Below are positions 51,900-60,152 of a stretch of DNA of 62,368 nucleotides, piece by piece. The DNA is taken from contig NZ_CAKZHY010000124.1 in the NCBI RefSeq assembly GCF_936928535.1, forward strand, positions 1 to 62,368, in the 5' to 3' direction. Under the pieces are notes generated by a model. The model worked only from the letters and a program-made list of their open reading frames with translations. It made no database searches and was not told where the DNA came from. Made by a program: the position numbers and the translations under genes. The stretch's first letter is position 1. The number at the start of each line of letters is the position of its first letter. The DNA comes from an uncultured Bradyrhizobium sp. (lineage in GTDB: Bacteria; Pseudomonadota; Alphaproteobacteria; Rhizobiales; Xanthobacteraceae).

Positions 51900-51913
51900 T
51901 TGATCGGGATCAA
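51900..51913. promoter_or_regulatory. FNR/FixK-type box upstream of the FixJ-like/MASE4 operon
   Basis: ttgatcgggatcaa lies 51 bases before the regulator start at 51849. Control of a FixJ-like pair by an FNR/FixK protein would make a feedback link. Confidence 0.7.
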
Positions 51914-52137
51914 GCGGAAGGCGGCTGTTGTTGGCACAATTTCCGCTTTTCGGGGGCGGCGAACCTCGTAGATCTACTAGCTCGCGTTCGTCCCAGTTAC
52001 CGGCCCGTTCCTCGCCGGCTAAATTTCTCGCGGGATTTCGCGTTGAAAAGCTGAAATCCGTGAGCATGAGAACGACGGCGGACGCTGCGCGATGTTCGGC
52101 GCCCGGCCCCGCATAATCGTCGGAACGAGAGCCTCGA

Positions 52138-52329
52138 ATGACTAATGCGATAGAGTACTTCGTCACCACCCAGAACATCCGTCACTTCAGGACGTTACTG
52201 AAGACCGAAACGCACCCGGACAAGCGCAGCATCTTGCTCCAGTTGCTCATGAGCGAGGTTACCAAGCTTCCCGAACCAGCGCAGCGCGCCGAGCTGATCA
52301 AGGACGCCGGTCCCCCGGTTCCCGTTTGA
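52138..52329 (+). CDS. Small protein of unknown function
   Basis: The 63-residue frame begins MTNAIEYFVTTQNIRHFRTL and goes on with TETHPDKRSILLQLLMSEVT; helical and protein-like. Rhizobial genomes have many short genes of this style near response regulators; no function is known. A terminator hairpin follows at 52392. Confidence 0.6.
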   Translation: MTNAIEYFVTTQNIRHFRTLLKTETHPDKRSILLQLLMSEVTKLPEPAQRAELIKDAGPPVPV

Positions 52330-52391
52330 AGTACATTTTGGCGGTGTGGTGAAAAGCGTGCCCCCAACTCTGCGTCCCCCACCACACCGAC

Positions 52392-52425
52392 AAAGGGCCG
52401 TCGACGCCGCCGGCGGCCCTTTTTT
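52392..52425 (+). terminator. Intrinsic terminator
   Basis: aaagggcc (52392-52399) pairs with ggccctttt (52415-) over a GC-rich loop, followed by ttttttctt. It ends the transcript of the small gene at 52138. Confidence 0.8.
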
Positions 52426-53028
52426 CTTGTTCGATCGGGTCAGTTCGCGCCTGAGCGCTTAAGTGTTAAATTACTGGCCAATCCGCTTTGCATGGGGTTC
52501 TTTTCAAATTTAATCCGCCCCCCCATCGTGGGTTCTCGAGGCTGAACACCTTCAGACCATGTTTGACTCGGTCCTGCCCGACTGCGCGCGCCATGACTCA
52601 GCCGAGTCACCGGTGCGTTTTGCCGGTCTGCCCGCCGTCAGACCGCGCCGAGTTGTCCGACTTTTGGCGGCTTTCCTACGCGCGCATGCGCAGCCATCTT
52701 GCCCAAGACCTCGCACAACTATCCTGCAGCGCGCCTGATCGAACAGTTCGGCGACGTCGGCATCGTTCCTGATCGCGGCTTCCAGAGCGAGCCTTGCCAG
52801 ATCATAAAAACCAGATCATGAAAAATCGGAACTACGGCTCGAGGATATGGCAAGCGCCGGGCGCTTGAGCACGGCCGTTCGCCCAGCTCCCCAAACTTGC
52901 GGTCAAACGCGCCTCGTCGAGCGCGCCGTCCTCGTCGCCGCAGTTGGCATCGAAGTCACGCCACTACTGCGCCGCCTCGCCCGTTGAGCCCCGGCCGTCG
53001 GCCTCTTTTGCATTTGGGTGCGTCGCCC
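52426..53028. other. Non-coding stretch, possible gene debris
   Basis: No supported gene. Plus-strand open frames near 52488-52772 have skewed composition and no family; I can only say that the sequence looks like decayed coding DNA. Confidence 0.4.
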
Positions 53029-53469
53029 TTAGTCGCGGTACCGACAGAACTCGTCCCCGTTGTCGTACTCAAAGCAAATCTTCACCCGACGGTGCGGAAG
53101 ATCCTCATCGGAATATCGGGAGCGGCGGTCCATATCCCCGTCGTCACGCTGCATTCGGCAGTTTCGACCGGTGGTGCAATGGCCCATATCTTCCATCATT
53201 CGCCCCATGTGCTTTTGACGCATGCGATCCATACCCATGCGATCCTGGTCGCCCTGTTGGGTGGTCCAGTCTTGATTAACGCGAGTATCTTCGGCGCGTT
53301 GTCCGTCCCGGTCGCGCGCCTGGTCTGACTGCCGAGGCGTACGATCCGGCTGTACGGGAGCGGCTTGGGGGCTGGTGCTTGGTGTAATCAACGACTGTTG
53401 AGCAAACACAACCGTCGGTATGACGCTGGAGGAGAGGAACAGAGCGGTTGCTGGTACTAGGATGCGCAT
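53029..53469 (-). CDS. Exported charged protein with Met/Asp-rich region
   Basis: The 146-residue product has a clean signal peptide (MRILVPATALFLSSS, cleavage at VFA-QQ), a hydrophilic D/R/Q region, a methionine-rich part (RMGMDRMRQKHMGRMMEDMG) and four cysteines (HCTTGRNCRMQ, KICFEYDNGDEFCRYRD). It could bind metal in the periplasm, by analogy with Met/His-rich copper proteins; that is inference. ggag lies before the ATG. Confidence 0.7.
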   Translation of the reverse strand: MRILVPATALFLSSSVIPTVVFAQQSLITPSTSPQAAPVQPDRTPRQSDQARDRDGQRAEDTRVNQDWTTQQGDQDRMGMDRMRQKHMGRMMEDMGHCTTGRNCRMQRDDGDMDRRSRYSDEDLPHRRVKICFEYDNGDEFCRYRD

Positions 53470-53579
53470 AGTTCGGCTCCATAAGGTGGGTAGCCGTGTT
53501 CAATCGCTGTGCCTCGCGCTTGGTTGCTGGCGGAACGGTTTGATTCGATGCTGCGTCGCAAACTAGCTATGAGCAGACC

Positions 53580-53691
53580 CGGTCGAAGCGGCGAGATCGG
53601 GCTTACCGGGCGGGACGGTGTGCGCATTGGTTGAAGGTCAAGAACCGGGCGCAGGCTCCGATGACGCAGGTGATGGAGACGCTCAGCTAAA
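53580..53691 (+). pseudogene. Remnant of an ATP-dependent DNA ligase-like gene
   Basis: The frame RSKRRDRAYRAGRCAHWLKV continues with KNRAQAPMTQVMETLS before a stop. The SGR...HWLKVKN pattern is the conserved motif V of ATP-dependent DNA ligases (LigD-type). There is no upstream coding, so only the fragment remains. Confidence 0.5.
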
Positions 53692-53859
53692 AGCTCAGGA
53701 GATCAGCTATCGATGCGAGCGGACATCGCGTGTTCTATTCCGAGCAACGCGGATGACCCCGGAGCGGTCGACTTGCGAGGAAAGAAAGTAACATGCGATT
53801 CCTCCCTCTTCCCTCTCTTCTCCTCCCATTGCCCTCTGAAGAATCCCCGGGTCCACGCT

Positions 53860-54513
53860 GTCCTGCGCACGCAGGGACGTGGCGCCAGCCGCGGCCGGAT
53901 CGAGCGGCTGATGCATCGGCACGGCATTCGGGCGATCATGGCGCCGCCACGCCGAATCCGCACCACCGACAGCCGCCAGGATCTGCCGATCGCGCCGAAC
54001 CTGATCGCGCGCGACTTCACCGCCACAGCCCCCAACCGGGTCTGGCTTGCCGATATCACCTACATCCCGACCGCCGAGGGCTGGTTATACCTGGCCGCCG
54101 TCATGGACCTCTTCAGCCGCAAGATCGCCGGTTGGGCGATGCGCGACCACATGCGGGTCGAACTCGTCTCCTCCGCGCTGTCGATGGCGATCCGCCAGCA
54201 GCGGCCGGGCGCCGGATTGATCCATCATTCCGATCGCGGCGAGAGGTATGCCTCACACGAATATCGCGAAGCCCTTGCCGCCACCGGCATCACCGCATCG
54301 ATGAGCCGGAAGGCCGACTGCTACGACAACGCCCCGATGGAGAGCTTCTTCCACACCCTCAAGACCGAGCTCGTCCATCATCGCCAGTACGAAACCCGTG
54401 CCGAGGCTCAGCGCGATATCTTCGCCTTCATCGGGGGCTTCTACAATTGAACCAGGCTCCATTCCGCCATCGGATACATCCCTCCGATCCAGATGAAGCT
54501 AAAAGCTGCTTAA
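53860..54513 (+). pseudogene. IS3-family transposase OrfB, truncated and with a nonsense codon
   Basis: The frame gives the integrase core of an IS3/IS2-type transposase: RGRIERLMHRHGIRAIM, WLADITYIPTAEGWLYLAAV (first Asp), IHHSDRGERYASHEY (second Asp), NAPMESFFHTLKTEL (Glu). The 5' part is missing. At 54448-54450 a TGA replaces the arginine codon that should precede TRLHSAIGYI, so the last 21 codons are cut off. The copy is dead. I see no clear terminal inverted repeats. Confidence 0.85.
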
Positions 54514-54648
54514 ACCCGTCCACTTTTTGGGGGAAGATCATGTCAACCATAATCTGGTTTTCACATTCGCCTTTATCACACTAGCGATCCTCAACGCTCG
54601 CAACTATGGCAATCATATCGTTTGAGCGCCCGTGACTTGTCAAAGAAA

Positions 54649-54671
54649 AAGCCCCGGCGAGCCGGGGCTTC
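54649..54671 (-). terminator. Terminator of the outer-membrane protein gene
   Basis: gccccggc (54651-54658) and gccggggc (54661-54668) pair around two bases; on the minus strand a TTTTTCTTT run follows. It lies 20 bases past the OMP stop. Confidence 0.88.
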
Positions 54672-54690
54672 GTTTGCGCAGATTGAACGA

Positions 54691-55449
54691 TCAGTATCTC
54701 GCCGCGACCGGGGCGCCGTAGCCACCGAAGCGATAGTTCAAGCGGACGGTGACCATATCCACGTCTTGGCTGACCCGGTCGTTGAGTACCGCCGCTAGAC
54801 GAGGATCGACCACGGCGAAGGAGTTATTTGCGTGCCCCATCCACAGGTGGTCGTATTCAGCACCGATCGACCAATTAGGAGTAAAGCCATACTCAAAACC
54901 AACGCCCAAGGTACCGCCCCACCGCGTGCTATCTGCCGAGACCAGACCGATGCCGGTGGTGTTGTCGAATATGGTCAAGCGATTGCTGGTCACCGCCGCA
55001 CCGCCTTTCACATAGAGCAGCGCCGAATTCCAAGCCCAACCCAGTTGGCCGGTGAAGAGACCAATTGCGTCAGTCTTTGCCGTGGTTGAGAGCGTTGGAT
55101 CGAACAGGCTCACGCGCGTGTTCTTGAGGTCGGCCCAATCGCCCTGAGCTTCCAACCCGAACACAAACTGATTGGTTTGCCAGCGATATCCAATCTGTCC
55201 ACCGGCAACGCCCCCGGAGCGATCACCGCAGCCGCTCGCGAACGTTCCCGCAGCGGTAACGAAATCCACGCAACTGTGGCTTTGACCCCAACCGCCGTTG
55301 GCACCGATGTAAAAACCGGTCCAGTCGTAAATCGGAGCTACCATAGGCGGTGCCTTGGTATACGGGCGAGCCGCCAGATCAGCCGCCGACGCAGGAACGG
55401 ATAGACCCACGGCCATCATTCCAGCCGCGGCAATCAAAAGCTTTTTCAT
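54691..55449 (-). CDS. Omp31/porin-like outer membrane beta-barrel protein
   Basis: The 252-residue protein has a signal peptide (MKKLLIAAAGMMAVGLSVPA, cleavage after ASA), then the YDWTGFYIGANGGWG start that is typical of rhizobial Omp31/RopB barrels, repeated alternating strands, and a C-terminal LNYRFGG plus a final aromatic residue. It should insert into the outer membrane. The ATG at 55449 has gggaga upstream; a terminator follows. It stands alone. Confidence 0.88.
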   Translation of the reverse strand: MKKLLIAAAGMMAVGLSVPASAADLAARPYTKAPPMVAPIYDWTGFYIGANGGWGQSHSCVDFVTAAGTFASGCGDRSGGVAGGQIGYRWQTNQFVFGLEAQGDWADLKNTRVSLFDPTLSTTAKTDAIGLFTGQLGWAWNSALLYVKGGAAVTSNRLTIFDNTTGIGLVSADSTRWGGTLGVGFEYGFTPNWSIGAEYDHLWMGHANNSFAVVDPRLAAVLNDRVSQDVDMVTVRLNYRFGGYGAPVAARY

Positions 55450-55769
55450 GAAGTAGTCTCCCAAGAACGAGTTCGAGCAACGACGCTACGCCCCACCTTG
55501 AGTTGATTCTAATCGGTTCGCACTCTGATTGCTGTAGCTTCCCTACAACACCGCCCATCGAAGACCGCAATCAAGTTATTGATTTCCGTTAAGAACTAGG
55601 GCCCCTAAAGCATGCTAGCGTGCATATCGCGGCCTCAATATACGCGACTCTGTCCACACGGTTTACGTAACGAGCAAACAGGGCTGCGGGGCGGTAAACA
55701 TCTTGGCGCACCTGCAACACGCGGCCTTTGGCTGCACAGAACTAACCTCCGGGCATAGTGTTATCGGTC
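55450..55769. other. Promoter region of the outer-membrane protein gene
   Basis: About 320 bases with no gene. The half nearest 55600 is AT-richer. Nothing more specific can be supported. Confidence 0.4.
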
Positions 55770-56048
55770 ATGGACGCAGCCCTGATCCAACAACACCTCG
55801 CGCAAGCCGAACGGCACGCCGCCGAAGGCAGGCGCCTTGTCGTCCGCCAAGAGGCGTTGGTTGCAAACCTCTGTGAGCGCGGGCGCAGTGCAGCCGATGC
55901 CTGCAAGGTATTAGAAGCGCTCAAGGAGGCGACAGCAGTCCACGACTTAGATGTAGAGCGGTTACACCGCGAGCTGCGTGCTGCTAGCCAGGGTCTACCT
56001 GACAACGACCGTACCAAGCCACAGCGGGACATGCGGCACAGCCAATGA
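55770..56048 (+). CDS. Small helical protein of a rhizobial family
   Basis: From the ATG at 55770 the 92-residue protein is helical and charged (HLAQAERHAAEGRRLVVRQE, VLEALKEATAVHDLDVERLH). It fits a frequent rhizobial type of about 90 residues without known function. GTG at 55758 is an alternative start. A decayed copy of its C-terminal third lies at 56352. Confidence 0.65.
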   Translation: MDAALIQQHLAQAERHAAEGRRLVVRQEALVANLCERGRSAADACKVLEALKEATAVHDLDVERLHRELRAASQGLPDNDRTKPQRDMRHSQ

Positions 56049-56115
56049 AACTCTGCCCTGGCTGGGCGCGTTACGGTACGGTTACTGCGATCATTTTCAT
56101 GGCGGAGGTTTTTCG

Positions 56116-56343
56116 ATGGAGCGCCATAGGACCACATTGGCAGTATTCGCATTCGCCCTGTTGACCGTCATAGTAATTGCGTCAGCAGTCACCATGGAAA
56201 AGGTCATCTTCCAGACGGCAAGCAACGACGCGCCACCTTACGCCACCGGCCTTGCCAAGGCGCACCAACCGTTGGATCGCGCTCCCGGCGAGCCCCTGCA
56301 GACCGTAGGCGGGCCGGCAGGAGCGATTAGACAGGGCCACTGA
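56116..56343 (+). CDS. Small single-span membrane/exported protein
   Basis: The 75-residue product has MERHRTTLAVFAFALLTVIV as membrane helix or signal, then a hydrophilic tail. A ggcggagg site is ten bases upstream of the ATG at 56116. No family known. It follows the small helical gene by 67 bases on the same strand. Confidence 0.6.
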   Translation: MERHRTTLAVFAFALLTVIVIASAVTMEKVIFQTASNDAPPYATGLAKAHQPLDRAPGEPLQTVGGPAGAIRQGH

Positions 56344-56351
56344 CCAAACAC

Positions 56352-56458
56352 CGGCCAAGTCCTCAAACGTACTACGGGCCGTGTTAGCGCTGCACGAAGC
56401 AGACGTTCAACGCCTTTAAGAAGCGCTCCGTTCCGCTAGCCGGGCGTTGGCCTACTGA
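56352..56458 (+). pseudogene. Decayed copy of the 3' part of the gene at 55770
   Basis: In one frame the translation reads VLRAVLALHEADVQRL, a stop, then EALRSASRALAY; it aligns with VLEALKEATAVHDLDVERLH and ELRAASQGL of the protein at 55770. A stop interrupts it. It marks an old tandem duplication. Confidence 0.45.
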
Positions 56459-56848
56459 TCAGGATCGATTCTGACGCGAAGTTAACTGAGATAGCGGCAG
56501 GTTTCGGTCGACAACCTTAACGCCCGTTCCGTCCTGTTGGCCTGCAGTATCGGCGCTCAGCAATCTGCGGGCAAGGTCAACTGACGCGATCAGTTCTTCG
56601 CCTTTTCGGATTAATTCGTCCCCGGCGTCGTCCTCGCGAAGCACAGCCAATACAGAGTGCACGAACTGGCCAGCGAGTTCGAGGACGCATAACGCTCGAC
56701 GGGCATCGTCCTGCGTTTGCAAACCGGACAAGTCCAAGAACGATAATGAACTAGAAATAGCTTTGAGCCGGCGCGCTGCGCGGCGGCGGACATCGGCCCG
56801 GTTCGCTGTGGAAAATAGCTCGATTACTTGGGCTATTGTGGTCTCCAC
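56459..56848 (-). CDS. Small helical protein, paralogue of the gene at 48995
   Basis: The 129-residue protein (GTG at 56848, strong ggagg upstream) shares ARRLKAISSSLSFLDLSGLQ, DDARRALCVLELAGQF and SVDLARRLLS with the gene at 48995. It adds an N-terminal stretch (METTIAQVIELFSTANRADV) and a polar tail. Helical, soluble, no known function. Confidence 0.7.
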   Translation of the reverse strand: METTIAQVIELFSTANRADVRRRAARRLKAISSSLSFLDLSGLQTQDDARRALCVLELAGQFVHSVLAVLREDDAGDELIRKGEELIASVDLARRLLSADTAGQQDGTGVKVVDRNLPLSQLTSRQNRS

Positions 56849-56887
56849 ATCTAGATTCCTCCTTGGACGGCAACCAGCGGAGAGCGG

Positions 56888-57094
56888 CTAAACCGCCTCT
56901 TTCGTGATAAAATCAAGCTCTTGCGCGATCAGTCGCGCGAGCTTTGCTCTTTCGATTTTTAGTTTAGCTCTTTCGGCCTCGACGTTGTGACCGTCCCGCT
57001 CAAGCACGGGAAGCAGAAGTTCTTGATCCTCAATATACTTTTGAAACTCGTTCATTTTGCGGCGCAGGTCCGCATGCTCGGCTGAAATTCGCAC
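56888..57094 (-). CDS. Small coiled-coil protein
   Basis: The 68-residue protein (GTG at 57094, ggag seven bases upstream) is a charged helix: LRRKMNEFQKYIEDQELLLP and KLKIERAKLARLIAQELDF. Function unknown. It lies 40 bases upstream of the gene at 56848 on the same strand, likely one transcript. Confidence 0.6.
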   Translation of the reverse strand: MRISAEHADLRRKMNEFQKYIEDQELLLPVLERDGHNVEAERAKLKIERAKLARLIAQELDFITKEAV

Positions 57095-57462
57095 GGCAAT
57101 GCTCCGGCAAATAAATGGCAGATTAGCCGAGTCTTCTTAATCAAACGTTCAGCCGCTGGCCGTAGCGCATTATTTGACAGCGCCCCTTAGCGAACACGGG
57201 CCAAGTCTTCAAATACATGACGGGCTACGCCAGCCCTTCCTAGAGGCAAGATCACCGCCCTCTCCTCACAGACATTCCGATCCTAATCCTCCGCTAAAAG
57301 AACCCCGATTATTCCGATTACTCCGGTTATTCATTAGAGGAGTAATCAGAGTAACCAGAATAACCAGAGTTCTATAGAGCGGTTACGCAGGCCTGCCGCC
57401 GGCGCAAACTTCGCACTGACAAGCCAGCTGAAGCGACCCGCGAACGAAAACAAACAGCGCTG
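57095..57462. other. Non-coding stretch containing a repeat array
   Basis: The segment 57186-57220 resembles, over 35 bases, the DNA at 56350-56385 (cacgggccaagtcttcaaat against caccggccaagtcctcaaac), suggesting another piece of the same old duplication. The 9-bp array follows. No gene is supported. Confidence 0.4.
57306..57366. repeat. Six 9-bp units arranged as 3 direct + 3 inverted
   Basis: Units cgattattc, cgattactc, cggttattc occupy 57306-57332; after a seven-base spacer, gagtaatca, gagtaacca, gaataacca occupy 57340-57366, each being the complement of a like unit (consensus NGRTTAYTC). The whole is a 61-base dyad with iterons. One plus-strand reading gives RLF-RLL-RLF and VIR-VTR-ITR repeats, which is a consequence of the 9-base period. 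Confidence 0.75.
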
Positions 57463-58016
57463 AACATCGTCAAGCGGCGTGATCAGATCATCGTAATCAG
57501 CGACGGGGCGAACTACTCCTCAGAGGGACGGTTATTGCAGGTCGCGCCCAAGGTTGATCTATTGCCTCCACTTTTCCGGTTTCGTTTCTCAAACGGGCGG
57601 CTCTGCATAGTCGGCGCCGATCGCATCAATCTTTGCTCATTTTGCCATTAGCACCGACGACCTGTTTGATCGCGCTGCTGAAACTCCTGCAAATAGCTGA
57701 GGCGAATTTCGAAGGCATCTCTACGCAGCCGCCAGGGCGGGTGCTGTTCGGCGCTTGGTCGGACAGCAAGCAGCAAATGCGGCTCGGCACGGTGATTAGC
57801 GAGTACGCCGCGGACCTCGAGCAGGATGGCGGTGGCGCCGAAGTGATCCAGCCCGATGGGCACACTGTGCAAGAGCTCGAGGGCGACCAACTCCTTTGTC
57901 AGCCTCCGCCCGGAGACCCGGCATGGATCGAGGGTTTCGGAGGCCCGATCTACGATCTTAACCAGATTAAGAGTTACGAAGATCGAGTGTCCCGAGTCAC
58001 AAGTTCGCAATCGTAG
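57463..58016 (+). pseudogene. Frameshifted hypothetical gene
   Basis: Two overlapping frames together look like one gene: NIVKRRDQIIVISDGANYSS and LLQVAPKVDLLP in the first, then LLKLLQIAEANFEGIS and GRVLFGAWSDSKQQMRLGTV in the second. The order recalls a phage-associated hypothetical family in rhizobia (VKRRD...ITDGA ... GWS). A frameshift lies near 57630-57650. No start codon is obvious. Confidence 0.4.
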
Positions 58017-58095
58017 GTTCGCTTTAGATTCGCGCCGCTGTGGCAGACTGGAGGCTGCACGACAGCGACGGAGGATCTGATGGCGGCGGAGCGAC

Positions 58096-59187
58096 TTGCG
58101 CCCTTTGAGCGATGATGAGCGCGCTGAACTTCAGTCGCTGACAACGCGGCGAAAGACGGCGCAGGCGCTGGCTCTCAGAGCCCGGATCGTGCTGACCTGT
58201 GCAGAAGGCGGTCAGAATAAGGAAGTGGCAGCCAAGCTGGGCCTGGAGCGCGGGACGGTAGGCAAATGGCGGCGGCGCTTTGTGAAGCAGCGCGTGGCCG
58301 GGCTGCACGATGAGCCGCGCTCGGGGGCACCGCGCAGCATTGACGATGGTCGCATCGAAGCAGTGATCGTGAGGACGCTGGAAAGCTGCCCCGAGAACGC
58401 CACTCATTAGAGTTCCCGCGGTATGGCAAAGGTCAGCGGCCTGTCGGTGTCGACTGTGCAACGTATCTGGCGGGCCTTCGGGCTCCAGCCGCACCCATCA
58501 AGCTCTCGACCGATCCGAACATCCGAACTTCGTGGCCAAAGTGCGCGACGTTGTCGGCCTTTACGTCTCGCCGCCGGCACACGCCATCGTTCTGTGTGTA
58601 GACGAAAAGTCTCAAATCTAGGCGCTGGACCGCAGTCAGCCGATGTTGCCGATGCGTCCCGGTCAGCCGGCCCGAAGGAGCCACGATTACAAAAGACACG
58701 GCACCACATCGCTGTTCGCCGCCCTCGACATTGCGACCGGACGGGTTATCGGCAAGTGTTACGGCACCGCGCCGCCGAGTTCCGCAAGTTCTTGGACGAG
58801 ATCGAGGCCGCCGTGCCCAGCCAACTCGACGTCGATCTCGTCATGGATAACTACGCCACTCACAAGACCCCGCTGATCCGGAAATGGCTGGCCAAACGGC
58901 CGCGATGGCATGTGCACCTGACCCCGACCAGTTCGTCATGGCTCAATCAGGTCGAGCGCTTCTTCGCGCTTCTTACCGACAAGAAGATCAGGCGCGGCGT
59001 CTATCGCAGCGTAGCCGCCCTCAGTTCGGACATCGCCTCGTTCATCGAACGACACAACGCTGATCCCAAGCCGTTCCGGTGGACCAATTCAGCCGACGAC
59101 ATCCTTGCTTCTATCGAGCGCTTCTGCCGTTACAATGCCCCGGCACAGCACGACGCGATGCTGCGAACTTCTGCCTCAGGACACTAG
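58096..59187 (+). pseudogene. IS630-family transposase, broken by stops and frameshifts
   Basis: Pieces in different frames add up to an IS630 transposase: ERAELQSLTTRRKTAQALAL, the HTH region EVAAKLGLERGTVGKWRRRF, LCVDEKSQI with the first Asp, VMDNYATHKTP with the second, and LTPTSSSWLNQVERFFALLT with the Glu. A TAG replaces a Trp codon after CPENATH and another replaces the Gln after DEKSQI; frameshifts near 58500 and 58765 break it further. The copy is inactive. Confidence 0.85.
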
Positions 59188-59264
59188 CCTCGTTTCTGCT
59201 CAGAGCGCAGCGCGCGGTTGCGGATCCAAAGAATGGCTCTCGCGGCGTCGGCGGCTTCGGCTAG

Positions 59265-59486
59265 ATCACCCAGATCACCAAGGACGGTTGCACCACGCGC
59301 ATCTTCGAGCGCTACGACGATGAAATCGGCGGGGTGATGATGCCTGAGCCGGTTGACTGGCCCGCCTGGCGAGCCGCCCGCATGCAGCCACAGCGGGCGG
59401 CGTCAACCGGTTCGCTGACGGCGTCGGTTGTTCGACTGTCGCGCGCCGAGCGTCGCGCCGCCCAAGCGAAGGCACGAAAGGCGTGA
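59265..59486 (+). pseudogene. 3' fragment of an unidentified gene
   Basis: An open frame of 73 codons ends at 59486 with protein-like sequence (TRIFERYDDEIGGVMMPEPV, VRLSRAERRAAQAKARKA) but has no start before the ATG at 59337. The IS630 wreck directly precedes it, so it is probably the tail of a gene cut by that insertion. A 49-residue protein from 59337 is the alternative. Confidence 0.35.
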
Positions 59487-59582
59487 TTACGTTGCGTGAT
59501 ACTCTGAGAACAAGATGGCTACTGTGCTCGCAATTAAAATGAGCCCGATCAGGATGAAGATCAATTCTTCGAACCGCTTCAT
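59487..59582 (-). CDS. 31-residue membrane peptide
   Basis: The frame is MKRFEELIFILIGLILIAST followed by VAILFSEYHAT: a single hydrophobic helix after a charged head. ggagg lies five bases before the ATG, so translation is likely. Similar in build to the peptide at 46875. Function unknown. Confidence 0.6.
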   Translation of the reverse strand: MKRFEELIFILIGLILIASTVAILFSEYHAT

Positions 59583-59695
59583 TTTGTCCTCCCAAATCGA
59601 GCCACCGCATCGATCAGGAAAAAGGCGGTTGCTTGGCCGGTGAACATCACACTCAGGTGAATAGTCCGAAAGGCTTAGAAGTTGCGGAGCGGCAA

Positions 59696-59776
59696 ATGAA
59701 CCCGATCGAACGACAATGGCGTGCGTGGCTCGAGCAGATCGATAGTATGCGCCGTCAGCTTAAGGTGCGGAAATGA
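59696..59776 (+). CDS. 26-residue peptide coupled to the next gene
   Basis: MNPIERQWRAWLEQIDSMRR followed by QLKVRK; ggag lies about six bases upstream. Its stop overlaps the next start (ATGA), suggesting coupled translation. Very short, but the site and overlap support it. Confidence 0.5.
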   Translation: MNPIERQWRAWLEQIDSMRRQLKVRK

Positions 59777-60150
59777 CTGGAGCGGCTGATGAGGTCGACC
59801 CGTTTGGTCTTTTCCTCGACGCGCATCATCTCGCTGGCGTTGTTGCTGAGCAGGTCAAGGCGTTGGGTTTTGATCGCACGCACCTGGCGCACGGGCTAAT
59901 CACCGAAGCGATGACGCAATTGCTCGACGTCGATCTGTTTCGCGCCGACACGATGGCTCGGGGGTTCATCGCGCTGGCCGTCGCAGATCAGGCTCAGTTC
60001 GAGAAGGACAAGCAGTCCGATGTGATCGATCGCGCCATTCGCGGCGACCTTCGCAACGGCTCCGATCTCGGCGCTTGTGTGCTTAACGCGAACAAGGAAG
60101 ATCGGGCCAGGTTGGTGAAGGGCAGCATGCGAATTCGGGTGATGCCGTGA
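59773..60150 (+). CDS. Hypothetical protein, accessory region
   Basis: The 125-residue protein is soluble and helical (DAHHLAGVVAEQVKALGFDR, DTMARGFIALAVADQAQFEK). No known family. It resembles small cargo genes of integrated elements. Coupled by ATGA to the preceding 26-residue frame. Confidence 0.65.
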   Translation: MTGAADEVDPFGLFLDAHHLAGVVAEQVKALGFDRTHLAHGLITEAMTQLLDVDLFRADTMARGFIALAVADQAQFEKDKQSDVIDRAIRGDLRNGSDLGACVLNANKEDRARLVKGSMRIRVMP

Positions 60151-60152
60151 CC

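Noticed and set aside
57174..57377. A 67-codon frame through the 9-bp repeat array (RLF/VTR repeats)
   Set aside because: The triplet repeats follow from the 9-base period of the DNA; the rest is not protein-like.
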